From: Paraburkholderia sediminicola
Lineage (GTDB): Bacteria > Pseudomonadota > Gammaproteobacteria > Burkholderiales > Burkholderiaceae
Reading direction: 5' to 3'
DNA length: 64,000 nt
Assembly: GCF_902859805.1 (NCBI RefSeq)
Contig: NZ_CADIKC010000005.1
Span: forward strand, 124,001 to 188,000
Shown here piece after piece: positions 46,566 to 55,114 of the stretch (within the stretch, counting starts at the first letter, position 1; each line of letters opens with the position of its first letter). The position numbers were made by a program, and so were the translations under genes. The notes beneath the pieces were generated by a model. It had not been told where the DNA came from. It was given only the letters and a program-made list of their open reading frames with translations, and searched no databases.

Positions 46566-47353
46566 AAAGCCAGTCGCGTGTGGGTGCGTGGACCGCGATG
46601 ATCGTCGGTTCACTGTACTTTCTGATTCCGTTGCTCGCCACCTTCGAATTCAGCCTGCGCATGAAGCGCGGCGTGTACAGCTTCGAAGCGTATAGCGTCG
46701 TGCTGAGCGATCCACGCTTTCAGGCCTCGTTCGGGTATTCGATCCTGATGGCGGTGCTGACGATCATTGTTGGCGTATTGCTGGTGGTGCCGACCGCGTA
46801 CTACGTGCAGTTGCGCTTGCCGAAGCTGCGGCCGGTCGTCGAATTCATCACGCTGTTGCCGCTGGTAGTGCCGGCGATCGTGATCGTGTTCGGTTATCTG
46901 CGTATCTACAACAGCAGTTCGATTCTGCCGCTCACGGCCAACGAACGCGCGACCGACCTGTTGCTGGTGTTCGGTTACGTGACGCTCTCGCTGCCGTACA
47001 TGTATCGCGCGGTCGACGCCGGTCTGCGTGCGGTCGACGTGCGCTCGCTGACCGAGGCTGCGGAATGTCTCGGGGCGAACTGGCCGACGATTCTGTTCAA
47101 GGTGATCTTCCCGAACATTCGCTCGGGCATTCTGTCCGGCGCGTTTCTCACCTTTGCCGTGGTGATCGGCGAATTCACGCTGGCGAGTCTGCTCGACCGC
47201 CCCGCGTTTGGCCCGTATCTGCAATTGATTGGCGCGAACCGCGCGTACGAACCGTCGGCGCTTGCGATCATCGCGTTCGTGATCACGTGGGCGTCGATGG
47301 GTTTGATTCAGGTATTCGGCTCGGCCCGCGCGCTTAGCGGCCAGAAAGTTTGA
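46562..47353 (+). CDS. ABC transporter permease (PotC-like)
   Basis: 263 aa, six helices. Begins MKSQSRVGAWTAMIVGSLYF, with EAA loop VRSLTEAAECLGANWPTILFKVIFP and VIGEFTLASLLDRPAFGPYL. Starts in the ATGA overlapping the previous gene. Its stop codon TGA lies inside the first copy of a 13-bp tandem duplication (47349-47374). Forms the heterodimeric channel with the preceding permease. Confidence 0.9.
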   Translation: MKSQSRVGAWTAMIVGSLYFLIPLLATFEFSLRMKRGVYSFEAYSVVLSDPRFQASFGYSILMAVLTIIVGVLLVVPTAYYVQLRLPKLRPVVEFITLLPLVVPAIVIVFGYLRIYNSSSILPLTANERATDLLLVFGYVTLSLPYMYRAVDAGLRAVDVRSLTEAAECLGANWPTILFKVIFPNIRSGILSGAFLTFAVVIGEFTLASLLDRPAFGPYLQLIGANRAYEPSALAIIAFVITWASMGLIQVFGSARALSGQKV

Positions 47354-47374
47354 CGGACTCATTTGACGGACTCA
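47349..47374. repeat. 13-bp tandem duplication at a stop codon
   Basis: TTTGACGGACTCA occurs twice without a gap (47349-47361, 47362-47374). The first copy includes the permease stop codon; the second lies in the 45-nt spacer before the ATPase gene. Confidence 0.85.
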
Positions 47375-47398
47375 TGTGTCCGACTAAGGCAGCGAATC

Positions 47399-48469
47399 AT
47401 GGCATTCCTTGAGATCGAAAATCTGCATAAGTCCTTCGGGGCGAACACGGCGCTGCATCACTTCGACATGAAGATCGAGCGCGGCGAATTCATCACGTTT
47501 CTTGGCCCGTCCGGTTGCGGCAAGACCACGGTGTTGCGGATGATCGCCGGCTTCGAAACACCGACGCGCGGCATCATCCGGCTGGATAACAAGGACGTGA
47601 CGCATCTGCGCACGCGGCAGCGCAAGGTCGGCATGGTATTTCAGTCGTACGCGCTGTTTCCGAACATGACGGTGGCCGACAACATCGGCTTCGGGCTGAA
47701 GATCACGCACCGTCCGCAGGCGGAGATCAAGAAGCGCGTTGAGGAGATGCTGCAACTGATCAAGTTGCCGCATCTCGGCGAACGCTATCCGTGGCAGTTG
47801 TCGGGTGGCCAGCAGCAGCGCGTGGCGTTGGCGCGCGCGCTCGCCAGCAAGCCGCAGGTGCTGTTGCTCGACGAACCGCTGTCGGCGCTCGACGCGAAGA
47901 TCCGCATTTCGTTGCGGCAAGACATCCGGGCGTTGCAGCGCGAGTTGGGCATCACGTCCATTTTCGTGACGCACGATCAGGAAGAGGCGCTGTCCATTTC
48001 TGACCGAATCGTCGTGATGAACGAGGGGCGTGTCGAACAGGTCGGCACGCCTTCGGAGATCTACAACTATCCGCGCACGCGCTTCGTTGCGTCGTTCGTC
48101 GGCACGCTGAACATTCTGGCGGGGCATGTGATCGATCCGAAAACGGGCAAGATGGCCGTCGACGGTCAGGAGCTGACCACCACGCAAGAACTGCCGGCTG
48201 ACGACGCAGGCAAGAAGCGCATGCTCGCGCTGCGCCCCGAAGCCATTGTGCTGGAACCGGCCGCGCCGGGCCGCAACACGCTGAACGCGACCGTCGAAGA
48301 AGTGAATTTCCTCGGCGCGGTGGTGCGCATCAGAACGCGCGTGAAAGACGCGGTGATTTCACTCGATGTGTTCAACGACCCGAATCGCGGTTTGCCCGAA
48401 CGGGGTCAACCGGTATCGCTGGGTTTCTCGCACGAGAACTTGCTGGTGCTGGAAGAGGGTGGTGCATAG
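47399..48469 (+). CDS. ABC transporter ATP-binding protein (PotA/FbpC-like)
   Basis: 356 aa. Start at MAFLEIENLHKSFG; the longer upstream frame runs over the 13-bp duplication and is not conserved. Walker A GPSGCGKTT, Q-loop VFQSYALFPNMTVADNI, signature LSGGQQQRVALARALAS, Walker B VLLLDEPLSALD, switch FVTHDQEEAL. A C-terminal TOBE domain (about residues 270-350) contains LRPEAIVLEPAAPGRNTLNA. Completes the ugpQ-linked importer. Confidence 0.93.
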   Translation: MAFLEIENLHKSFGANTALHHFDMKIERGEFITFLGPSGCGKTTVLRMIAGFETPTRGIIRLDNKDVTHLRTRQRKVGMVFQSYALFPNMTVADNIGFGLKITHRPQAEIKKRVEEMLQLIKLPHLGERYPWQLSGGQQQRVALARALASKPQVLLLDEPLSALDAKIRISLRQDIRALQRELGITSIFVTHDQEEALSISDRIVVMNEGRVEQVGTPSEIYNYPRTRFVASFVGTLNILAGHVIDPKTGKMAVDGQELTTTQELPADDAGKKRMLALRPEAIVLEPAAPGRNTLNATVEEVNFLGAVVRIRTRVKDAVISLDVFNDPNRGLPERGQPVSLGFSHENLLVLEEGGA

Positions 48470-48593
48470 AAGCCGAACAGCAAGCAGTGTCTGACATGGG
48501 CGAAAACCCCGCGGAGAGACCAGGCGGTTGCGGCTGAATCGGGCGAAAGCCGCAGCCCTAAAGGTTCTCCGGGTTTTCCCTGAATTGTGGCCT

Positions 48594-48647
48594 GTGCGGA
48601 TTCCGGATTCCCCGACGCCCCTCGTCCGGATTTCCGGAATCCCGGAC
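48594..48647. promoter_or_regulatory. tandem DctD-type upstream activator sites
   Basis: The 24-bp palindrome at 48624-48647 (GTCCGG...CCGGAC around TTCCGGAA, 20 of 24 positions symmetric) is preceded by a related 23-bp element at 48594-48616 (GTGCGGATTCCGGATTCC...). Their starts are 30 bp apart, about three helical turns. They lie 63-116 bp upstream of the sigma-54 promoter, the expected position for the enhancer-binding protein DctD encoded downstream. Confidence 0.6.
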
Positions 48648-48709
48648 GGCGGATGCCGTAACACGCCAAAAAACCTATAAAAATCAAAGCGATTCGCTTT
48701 GCGTCAAGC

Positions 48710-48725
48710 TGGCATCGACCTTGCA
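48710..48725 (+). promoter_or_regulatory. sigma-54 promoter of dctA
   Basis: TGGCATCGACCTTGCA matches the consensus TGGCACG-N4-TTGCW with the GG and GC doublets at the invariant spacing. Transcription should begin near 48736. dctB and dctD, the classic sigma-54 regulators of dctA, lie directly downstream of the gene. Confidence 0.85.
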
Positions 48726-48776
48726 ATTTAGAAACCGCGGCCGCAACGGTCCGACAACTAAAGCAAGGAGACAACG

Positions 48777-48806
48777 ATGTCTGATTTCCCCTCCCGGTAT
48801 TTCTGA
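48777..48806 (+). CDS. 9-codon leader ORF upstream of dctA
   Basis: ATG with an excellent ribosome-binding site (AAGGAG, 7 nt upstream) opens a frame MSDFPSRYF followed by TGA. It lies inside the predicted dctA transcript, 108 nt before the dctA start. The SD is stronger than that of dctA itself. It may be a leader peptide, a remnant of an older start, or chance. Confidence 0.35.
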   Translation: MSDFPSRYF

Positions 48807-48914
48807 ATTCGTCGTCTTGTCGCGGCCTAATGCCGTGCACAGGCGTGACGAATTTTCGTTCGCATGATGCGCAGCGTGGCAGGCCTTGAGCTCACCCATA
48901 TCGCAGGAAACATC

Positions 48915-50195
48915 GTGAAGAAACCTATCCACAAAGTGCTGTACGTCCAGGTGATCGTGGCGATCATCATCGGCATCGCGCTCGGCCATTTCTCGCCGGA
49001 CTTCGCCGTCGACATGAAGCCGCTCGGCGACGGCTTCATCAAGCTGATCAAGATGGTGATCGGGCCGATCATCTTCTGTACGGTGGTGACTGGTATCGCC
49101 GGTATGGAAGACATGAAGAAGGTAGGGCGCGTCGGCGGCAAGGCGCTGCTGTACTTCGAAATCGTCTCGAGCTTCGCGCTGGTGCTCGGCCTGATCGCGA
49201 CGCACGTGTTGAAGCCGGGCGTCGGCTTCAACATCGATCCGGCTACGCTCGACGGCAAGGCAGTCGCTTCGTATGCCGCGAAGGCGCACGGCCAGACTAC
49301 GGTCGACTTCCTGATGCACATCATTCCGGACACGCTCGTGTCCGCGTTCGCACAGGGCGAAATCCTGCAGATCCTGCTGATCGCGCTGTTGTTCGGTGCT
49401 GTGCTGGCCACGGCCGGTGAGAAGGGCAAGGTCGTCACCAATTTTATCGACGGGCTCTCGCATGTGTTGTTCGGCGTCGTGCGCATCATCACGAAGCTGG
49501 CGCCGATCGGCGCGTTCGGTGCGATGGCGTTCACCATCGGCAAGTACGGCATCGGCTCGCTGCTGCCGATGCTCAAGCTGATCGGCACGTTCTATCTGAC
49601 TTCGATCGTGTTCGTGGTGGTCGTGCTCGGCATCATCGCGCGTGCGGTGGGCTTCAACATCTTCCGCTTTGTCGGCTACATCAAGGAAGAGATGCTGATC
49701 GTGCTCGGCACGAGCTCGTCGGAAGCCGCGTTGCCGCAATTGATGCTGAAGCTCGAAAAGCTCGGCTGCTCGCGCTCGGTGGTGGGCCTCGTGGTGCCGA
49801 CCGGTTACTCGTTCAACCTCGACGGCACCAACATCTACATGACGATGGCCGTGCTGTTCATCGCGCAGGCCACCAACACGGACCTCACGTGGACGCAGCA
49901 GCTCACGCTGCTGGCGGTGACAATGCTGACGTCGAAGGGCGCGAGCGGTGTGACGGGCGCAGGGTTCATCACGCTGGCCGCCACGCTCGCCGTGGTGCCG
50001 ACCATTCCGCTGTCGGGCATGGTGCTGATTCTCGGTATCGACCGCTTCATGAGCGAATGCCGCGCGCTGACGAACATCGTCGGCAACGGCGTGGCGACGG
50101 TGGTGGTGTCGGCATGGGAAAAGGAACTGGACCGCAACAAGCTGAACGCCGCGTTGCGGGGTGACGTGACGGTCAAAGAGCCGGCCGAGGCTTAA
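48915..50195 (+). CDS. dctA: C4-dicarboxylate:proton/sodium symporter DctA
   Basis: 426 aa, taken from the GTG at 48915 (AGGAAA upstream), giving MKKPIHKVLYVQVIVAIIIG and the usual family length; ATGs at 48864 and 48867 would add 16-17 unrelated residues. Family signatures LGTSSSEAALPQLMLKLEKLG (serine-rich motif) and GYSFNLDGTNIYMTMAVLFIAQA, then TSKGASGVTGAGFITLAATL. Takes up succinate, fumarate and malate across the inner membrane. Confidence 0.95.
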   Translation: MKKPIHKVLYVQVIVAIIIGIALGHFSPDFAVDMKPLGDGFIKLIKMVIGPIIFCTVVTGIAGMEDMKKVGRVGGKALLYFEIVSSFALVLGLIATHVLKPGVGFNIDPATLDGKAVASYAAKAHGQTTVDFLMHIIPDTLVSAFAQGEILQILLIALLFGAVLATAGEKGKVVTNFIDGLSHVLFGVVRIITKLAPIGAFGAMAFTIGKYGIGSLLPMLKLIGTFYLTSIVFVVVVLGIIARAVGFNIFRFVGYIKEEMLIVLGTSSSEAALPQLMLKLEKLGCSRSVVGLVVPTGYSFNLDGTNIYMTMAVLFIAQATNTDLTWTQQLTLLAVTMLTSKGASGVTGAGFITLAATLAVVPTIPLSGMVLILGIDRFMSECRALTNIVGNGVATVVVSAWEKELDRNKLNAALRGDVTVKEPAEA

Positions 50196-50220
50196 GCCAG
50201 GTAAGCCAGGCAAGCCAGGC
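50194..50220. repeat. 9-bp triplicate after dctA
   Basis: AAGCCAGGT, AAGCCAGGC, AAGCCAGGC in tandem (50194-50220), starting inside the dctA stop codon and occupying the 64-nt spacer before dctB. Confidence 0.85.
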
Positions 50221-50259
50221 AACCGTCACGAGCACGACTTTGGCCGCGGACGCCCACCT

Positions 50260-52260
50260 ATGAAAACGGCGACCGCGACCCGGGACCCCGCGCCGTCGGC
50301 CGACGAAGCTTACGCCGACGGCGCGGCGCCTTATGCCACAATATCTGATCCTTACCGATCGGATATTGCCAACGTGACGCGCCGCCTGCTGATCCTCTTC
50401 GCGCTCGTCGCCGGGCTCGTGGTGGCGTGCGGGCTGACGTACACCATCGCGTGGCAGAGCGGGATCGACAATTTGCGGCGCAACGCCGCGGTGCGGGTCG
50501 ATCGCACGACCAGCGCGCTGAAAAGCACGCTCGAGCGCTACGAATCGCTGCCTTATCTGCTGGCCGAACATCCCATTGTGCAAGACGTGCTGGTCGATCC
50601 CAGCCCTGCCAACGTCGAACGCGCCAATCTCTATCTCGAAGACCTCAACCGCCACGCGCGGGCAACGGTCACCTACATCATTCCGCTCGACGGCTATTGC
50701 GTCGCCGCGAGCAACTGGCACGGGCCGGGCAGCTTCATCGGCGCGGGCTATCAATTCCGGCCGTATTTCCTCGATGCGGTGAAGGGCGGCGTGGGCCGCT
50801 TCTTCGGTATCGGCACGATTTCCCAGGCGCCCGGTTACTACATCTCGCAGCCTGTGCGGCGTGACGGCAAGATCGTCGGCGTGGCCGTCGTCAAACTCGA
50901 TCTCGAATGGTTTCAGGGCGCGGATGCCTCTGAACCTCTGGTTGTCACCGACGACCACGGCGTGATTTTTCTGTCGTCGATGCCGGCATGGAAATATCAC
51001 ACGATCCGGCCGTTGTCGGGGCAAGTCGCCGATTCGATCTACCAGGCGCGCCAGTATGCGCAGCAGCCGATCGCGCCGCTGCCGGTGACGATCGAGCGCA
51101 CGCTCGAAGGCAATGCGCAGATTGTGCGCATCGGCGGTGGCCGCTATGCGCCGCGCTATCTCGCGTCACGGCGCGGCATGGGCGAGCCGGACTGGCATCT
51201 GATCACGATGTCTCCCGTCGGTCCAGTCGACGCCGACGCCCGCAAGGCGACCATCGTGACGGGTTTCGGCTACGTGTCGCTGGTGCTACTCGCGTTCTAC
51301 TGGAGAATGCGCCGCGCGCGGGTGCGCGAAGTGATGCGCAGCCGTTCGCTGCTGCAAAAGGCCTACGCTGAACTGAACCGGCGAGTGGCGGAACGCACCG
51401 CGGATCTCTCGCAGGCGAACGAGCAGTTGCAGAAGGAAGTCGCCGAGCGAACGCGCGCCGAACAGGAACTGCGCGCGGCGCACGACGAACTGATTCAGGC
51501 CAGTAAGCTCGCCGCGCTGGGTCAGATGGCGGCGGGCATCACGCATGAGTTGAATCAACCGCTTGCGGCGCTGCGCGGTTTCTCGGACAACACACGCGTG
51601 CTGCTCGAACGCGGCGACCAGGCTTCGGCGTTCGAAAATCTCGAAGCGATCGCAGCGCTCACCGAGCGCATGGGCAAGATCACCAATCAGTTGAAGTTGT
51701 TTGTCGGTCGCGCGCGGCCTCGTAGTGCGCGTGCGCCGGTGATGCGGGCGTTGCGCAACGTCATCGCGCTGCTGCAAAAGCGCCTGCACGGCGTCGAAAT
51801 CGAGTTCGCCTTGCTCGATGCCGGCACCGGCGTGCGCACGCCGCTGAATCTCGCCGACGATCCCGCCGATCTGGTCGCCAATTGCGACGATCTGCGGCTC
51901 GAACAGGTGTTGATCAATCTGCTCGGCAACGCGCTCGACGCAACGGCGGGGTTGACGCCGCCGCGCATTTCGATCGAGATCGAAACCACTGAGTCGAGCG
52001 TATCGTTCGCTGTGCATGACAACGGCCCAGGCATTCCCGACGACGTGCTGCCGCGTCTGTTCGAGCCGTTCTTCACCACGAAGGAAATGGGCCAGGGGCT
52101 GGGGCTCGGCCTCGCGATTTCGTCATCGATTGCGCGCGATTGCGGTGGCACATTGGTGGCGCGCAATGCGCCGGACGGCGGTGCATTATTCGTATTGGCG
52201 CTGCGCCGCGCGCGCGTGCAGACGAGCCACACATCGGACCCGCTCACCACGGGTTCCTGA
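50260..52260 (+). CDS. dctB: C4-dicarboxylate sensor histidine kinase DctB
   Basis: 666 aa. Two transmembrane helices (about residues 42-65 and 328-346) flank a periplasmic double-PAS sensor with NWHGPGSFIGAGYQFRPYFLDA and GYYISQPVRRDGKIVGV. A cytoplasmic coiled coil (LNRRVAERTADLSQANEQLQ) leads to the phosphoacceptor H429 in GITHELNQPLAALRGF. The ATPase domain has N, G1 and G2 boxes (LLGNALDAT, DNGPGIPDDV, GLGLGLAIS). Senses external dicarboxylates and phosphorylates DctD. Confidence 0.94.
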   Translation: MKTATATRDPAPSADEAYADGAAPYATISDPYRSDIANVTRRLLILFALVAGLVVACGLTYTIAWQSGIDNLRRNAAVRVDRTTSALKSTLERYESLPYLLAEHPIVQDVLVDPSPANVERANLYLEDLNRHARATVTYIIPLDGYCVAASNWHGPGSFIGAGYQFRPYFLDAVKGGVGRFFGIGTISQAPGYYISQPVRRDGKIVGVAVVKLDLEWFQGADASEPLVVTDDHGVIFLSSMPAWKYHTIRPLSGQVADSIYQARQYAQQPIAPLPVTIERTLEGNAQIVRIGGGRYAPRYLASRRGMGEPDWHLITMSPVGPVDADARKATIVTGFGYVSLVLLAFYWRMRRARVREVMRSRSLLQKAYAELNRRVAERTADLSQANEQLQKEVAERTRAEQELRAAHDELIQASKLAALGQMAAGITHELNQPLAALRGFSDNTRVLLERGDQASAFENLEAIAALTERMGKITNQLKLFVGRARPRSARAPVMRALRNVIALLQKRLHGVEIEFALLDAGTGVRTPLNLADDPADLVANCDDLRLEQVLINLLGNALDATAGLTPPRISIEIETTESSVSFAVHDNGPGIPDDVLPRLFEPFFTTKEMGQGLGLGLAISSSIARDCGGTLVARNAPDGGALFVLALRRARVQTSHTSDPLTTGS

Positions 52261-52276
52261 ATCAGACGAGAACAAC

Positions 52277-53629
52277 ATGCTGAACGACGGCCTGCGGGTG
52301 CTGTATGTCGAAGACGACGAACTGGTGCGGCGCGCCAGCGTCCAGAGTTTGCAACTGGCGGGCTTCGAGGTGATCGGCCATGCGTCGGCGGAATCCGCAG
52401 CGAAGATGATCAGTGCGGATTTCTCCGGGGTGATCGTCAGCGATATTCGCTTGCCTGGCGCGAGTGGACTCGAACTGCTTGCGCAGTGCCACGAGCGCGC
52501 GCCCGACGTGCCGGTGATTCTGGTGACCGGCCATGGCGATATTTCGATGGCCGTGCAGGCGATGCGTGACGGCGCGTATGACTTCATCGAAAAGCCCTTC
52601 GCATCCGAACGTCTGATTGAGACCGTGCGACGTGCGCTGGAGCGTCGCAAGCTGGTTCTCGAGAACCTTGCGCTGCGCCGTGAGCTGGCCGGGCAGAACA
52701 CGGTCGCGCCGCGCATCATCGGCCGTAGTCCGGCGATCGAGCAGGTGCGGCGGCTGATCGCGAATATCGCGCCGACCGACGCCTCGGTGCTGATCAACGG
52801 CGACACCGGCGCAGGCAAGGAGTTGATCGCGCGCAGTCTGCACGAACTATCGCCGCGGCGCGACAAACCGTTTATCGCGGTGAACTGCGGCGCATTGCCG
52901 GAGCCGATGTTCGAGTCGGAAATGTTCGGCTACGAACCGGGCGCATTCACCGGCGCGGCGAAACGCCGGATCGGCAAGCTCGAACATGCTTCGGGCGGCA
53001 CACTGTTTCTCGATGAAATCGAGAGCATGCCGCTCGCGTTGCAGGTCAAGCTCCTGCGCGTGTTGCAGGACGGCGTGCTGGAGCGGCTCGGCTCGAATCA
53101 GCCGATTCGCGTGAATTGCCGCGTGGTGGCTGCGGCGAAGGGCGATATGGCGGAGCATGTCTCGGACGGCTCGTTCCGTCGCGATTTGCTGTACCGGCTG
53201 AACGTGGTGACGATTGCGCTGCCGCCTTTGGGTGAGCGTCGCGAGGACATCGTGCCGCTCTTCGAACACTTCCTGCTGGATGCGGCCGTGCGGTATCAGC
53301 GCCCTGCGCCGATTCTCACCGACCGGCAGCGTGCCAGCCTGATGCAACGGGACTGGCCGGGCAATGTGCGCGAACTGCGCAATGCCGCCGACCGTTTCGT
53401 GCTCGGCGTCGCCGACGATCCGGTCATGTCATTCGCCGACGACAGTGTCGCGACGCAACCCTTGAAGGAACGTGTTGAGCAATTCGAACGGGCGGTGATC
53501 GCGGAGGCGTTGGAGCAGGCCGGCGGCGTAGTGGCGGTCGCGGCAGATAAGCTGCAGCTCGGAAAGGCGACGCTCTACGAGAAGATCAAGCGATATGGGC
53601 TTGCGGCCAAAGGGGAAGGGGAGCGGTGA
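52277..53629 (+). CDS. dctD: sigma-54 dependent response regulator DctD
   Basis: 450 aa. Receiver domain with D13-D14, phosphoacceptor D56 (VIVSDIRLPG) and K106. AAA+ domain with Walker A GDTGAGKE at 175-182 (canonical GETGTGKE), the sigma-54 contact GAFTGA at 222-227, and Walker B GGTLFLDEIESM. The C-terminal Fis-type helix-turn-helix is VVAVAADKLQLGKATLYEKIKRYG. Activates dctA through the upstream palindromes. Start 17 nt after dctB. Confidence 0.94.
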   Translation: MLNDGLRVLYVEDDELVRRASVQSLQLAGFEVIGHASAESAAKMISADFSGVIVSDIRLPGASGLELLAQCHERAPDVPVILVTGHGDISMAVQAMRDGAYDFIEKPFASERLIETVRRALERRKLVLENLALRRELAGQNTVAPRIIGRSPAIEQVRRLIANIAPTDASVLINGDTGAGKELIARSLHELSPRRDKPFIAVNCGALPEPMFESEMFGYEPGAFTGAAKRRIGKLEHASGGTLFLDEIESMPLALQVKLLRVLQDGVLERLGSNQPIRVNCRVVAAAKGDMAEHVSDGSFRRDLLYRLNVVTIALPPLGERREDIVPLFEHFLLDAAVRYQRPAPILTDRQRASLMQRDWPGNVRELRNAADRFVLGVADDPVMSFADDSVATQPLKERVEQFERAVIAEALEQAGGVVAVAADKLQLGKATLYEKIKRYGLAAKGEGER

Positions 53630-53644
53630 GGATTTGATGCGCCG

Positions 53645-53683
53645 CGCCGGCGAGGCGGTGCAGCCTCCCCGCCGGCGTGTTTG
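53645..53683 (+). terminator. hairpin after dctD
   Basis: Strong GC stem CGCCGGCG / CGCCGGCG (53645-53652 with 53670-53677) with inner GAGGC/GCCTC pairing, followed by TGTTTG. It lies 16 nt after the dctD stop and probably ends the dct transcript. Confidence 0.65.
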
Positions 53684-53741
53684 AATCTGGGTGTTTTACT
53701 TCAGGCTTTTCGTGGGTGATCAGGCAGCAATCAGGCAACGA

Positions 53742-54272
53742 TCAGGCCGCGTTCAGCGCCTTTTCCAGCAACTGGTCAAGTTCCGCGAATTGCGGTTCGC
53801 CGACATAGCGCTTCAGAATCTTGCCGTCTTTGTCGACCAGGAAGGTCGTCGGCGTGAGCTGCACGTTGCCGAACTGCTTGGCGGCCGAGCCGTCGTCCAT
53901 GGCAACTTTGAACGGCAACTGGCGGGTTTGCGTGTAGTTGGCCACGTACATCGGCGCGTCGTAGTTCATTGCGACGGCGACGAATTCGAGCCCTTTGCCC
54001 TTGAAGCGGTTATAGGTCTGGACCATCTGCGGCATTTCCTTCATGCAGGTGTCGCAGCTGGTCGCCCAGAAGTTGACCAGGTAGACCTTGCCTTTCAGAT
54101 CGGCAGTCGAGACTTTCTGGCCCGACAGCAATGTGAAGGTTGCATCGGGCACGCGCTGCTGGCCGGCGAACGCGAAATAGCCGGCGGTCGCAATCGCGAT
54201 GGCCACGACGGCGATGATGATGGTGCGAAGCGGATTCGCGCGCCGTGTGGCGGTGGACGGGGTGGAGCTCAT
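53742..54272 (-). CDS. TlpA/ResA-family thiol:disulfide protein
   Basis: 176 aa. One N-terminal membrane anchor (TIIIAVVAIAIATAGYFAFA, residues 18-37) and a periplasmic thioredoxin-like domain with active site C73-D-T-C76 (NFWATSCDTCMKEMP). The cis-Pro region is QLTPTTFLVDKDGKIL. Likely reduces periplasmic disulfides, for example in cytochrome c maturation. CDTC in place of the usual CxPC is a mild variation. Divergent from the lipoprotein gene. Confidence 0.9.
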   Translation of the reverse strand: MSSTPSTATRRANPLRTIIIAVVAIAIATAGYFAFAGQQRVPDATFTLLSGQKVSTADLKGKVYLVNFWATSCDTCMKEMPQMVQTYNRFKGKGLEFVAVAMNYDAPMYVANYTQTRQLPFKVAMDDGSAAKQFGNVQLTPTTFLVDKDGKILKRYVGEPQFAELDQLLEKALNAA

Positions 54273-54445
54273 GAACGGAACCTCGAGAGTCGCGCAGAAC
54301 GCGCGGAACAGTACGTGGATTCGGACTGTTAAATCCGGTATTGCTTGGCGTCGCTATTGTAGCCCCATTCCGGCAACGCGGCAGCGGGCGGCCCGGGAGG
54401 CGATAATAGGACTTTACGTTCCTGTCAGTCCGATCTTCTGTCCCC

Positions 54446-55114
54446 ATGCTCCGAACTGCTTTTCGCTTCCTCGCCCGAGTCTCGATCATCCCGTTTGGCC
54501 GTCCCGTTAGCCTTTCCCATCGCGCCCCCCGGGCAGACGGCCGCCCGGCCGGCGCCGCTTCCCCCTTTCAGCGAGCGCGAGCAGTTCTCGGCACGGTGGC
54601 CTGCACGCTGGCGTTGGGCGGCGCGTTGGCAGCGTGTTCGCCGACTTTCGACTGGCGCACCATCATGAATAACGACAACGGCTACACGGTCGACTTGCCG
54701 GCCAAGCCGGACAACGATCAGCGTGCGGTTCAGATCGACGGCAAGCCGATGCAGATGGCGATGCAAACCGCCGAAGCCGGCGACGCCGTGTTCGCGGTCG
54801 GCACGGTGATGCTGCCGAGCGATGACGAAGCGACGCAGCGTGCCGCCCTCGAATTCCTGCGCACCGGCCTCGCCCGTAACGTCGGCGCCGCGCCGGACGC
54901 GCACGCGGTGCAAATCCCGTTGGCTGCGGGCGGCAAGGTGCTGGGGCTGGAAATGAAACTGAGCGGCGAGGCTGGTTCGCAACACGAGACGCGCACCGTC
55001 TATGCGCGGCTGGTCGCGCGTGGCCGGCATGTGTATCAGGCCGCGATCATTGCCTCCAAGCCAGTGCAGCAGGAGCAGGTCGACCAGTTTTTTTCGTCGT
55101 TCCAGCTCTATTGA
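54446..55114 (+). CDS. hypothetical lipoprotein
   Basis: 222 aa. A 45-residue Arg/Pro-rich lead precedes the hydrophobic stretch VLGTVACTLALGGALAAC, whose LAAC is a lipobox, and the mature part begins SPTFDWRTIMNNDNGYTVDLPAK. The long lead makes the exact start uncertain; a later start would give a normal lipoprotein signal but no good one is visible. The body is compact with no recognised domain and ends DQFFSSFQLY. It probably sits in the outer membrane. Confidence 0.7.
   Translation: MLRTAFRFLARVSIIPFGRPVSLSHRAPRADGRPAGAASPFQRARAVLGTVACTLALGGALAACSPTFDWRTIMNNDNGYTVDLPAKPDNDQRAVQIDGKPMQMAMQTAEAGDAVFAVGTVMLPSDDEATQRAALEFLRTGLARNVGAAPDAHAVQIPLAAGGKVLGLEMKLSGEAGSQHETRTVYARLVARGRHVYQAAIIASKPVQQEQVDQFFSSFQLY

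Larger units (their letters stand above)
48470..48914. promoter_or_regulatory. dctA regulatory region
   Basis: 445 nt between the ABC operon and dctA. Contains two palindromic candidate activator sites, a sigma-54 promoter and a short leader ORF, each listed separately. Little else is recognisable; no terminator for the ABC operon was found. Confidence 0.6.

Noticed and set aside
47349..47374. Target-site duplication of an insertion element
   Set aside because: The two copies abut with nothing between them, so no element is present; simple tandem duplication.
53711..53745. ATCAGGCA-type repeats after dctD as regulatory array
   Set aside because: Copies are imperfect and extend into the tail of the TlpA-like coding sequence; likely minor slippage.
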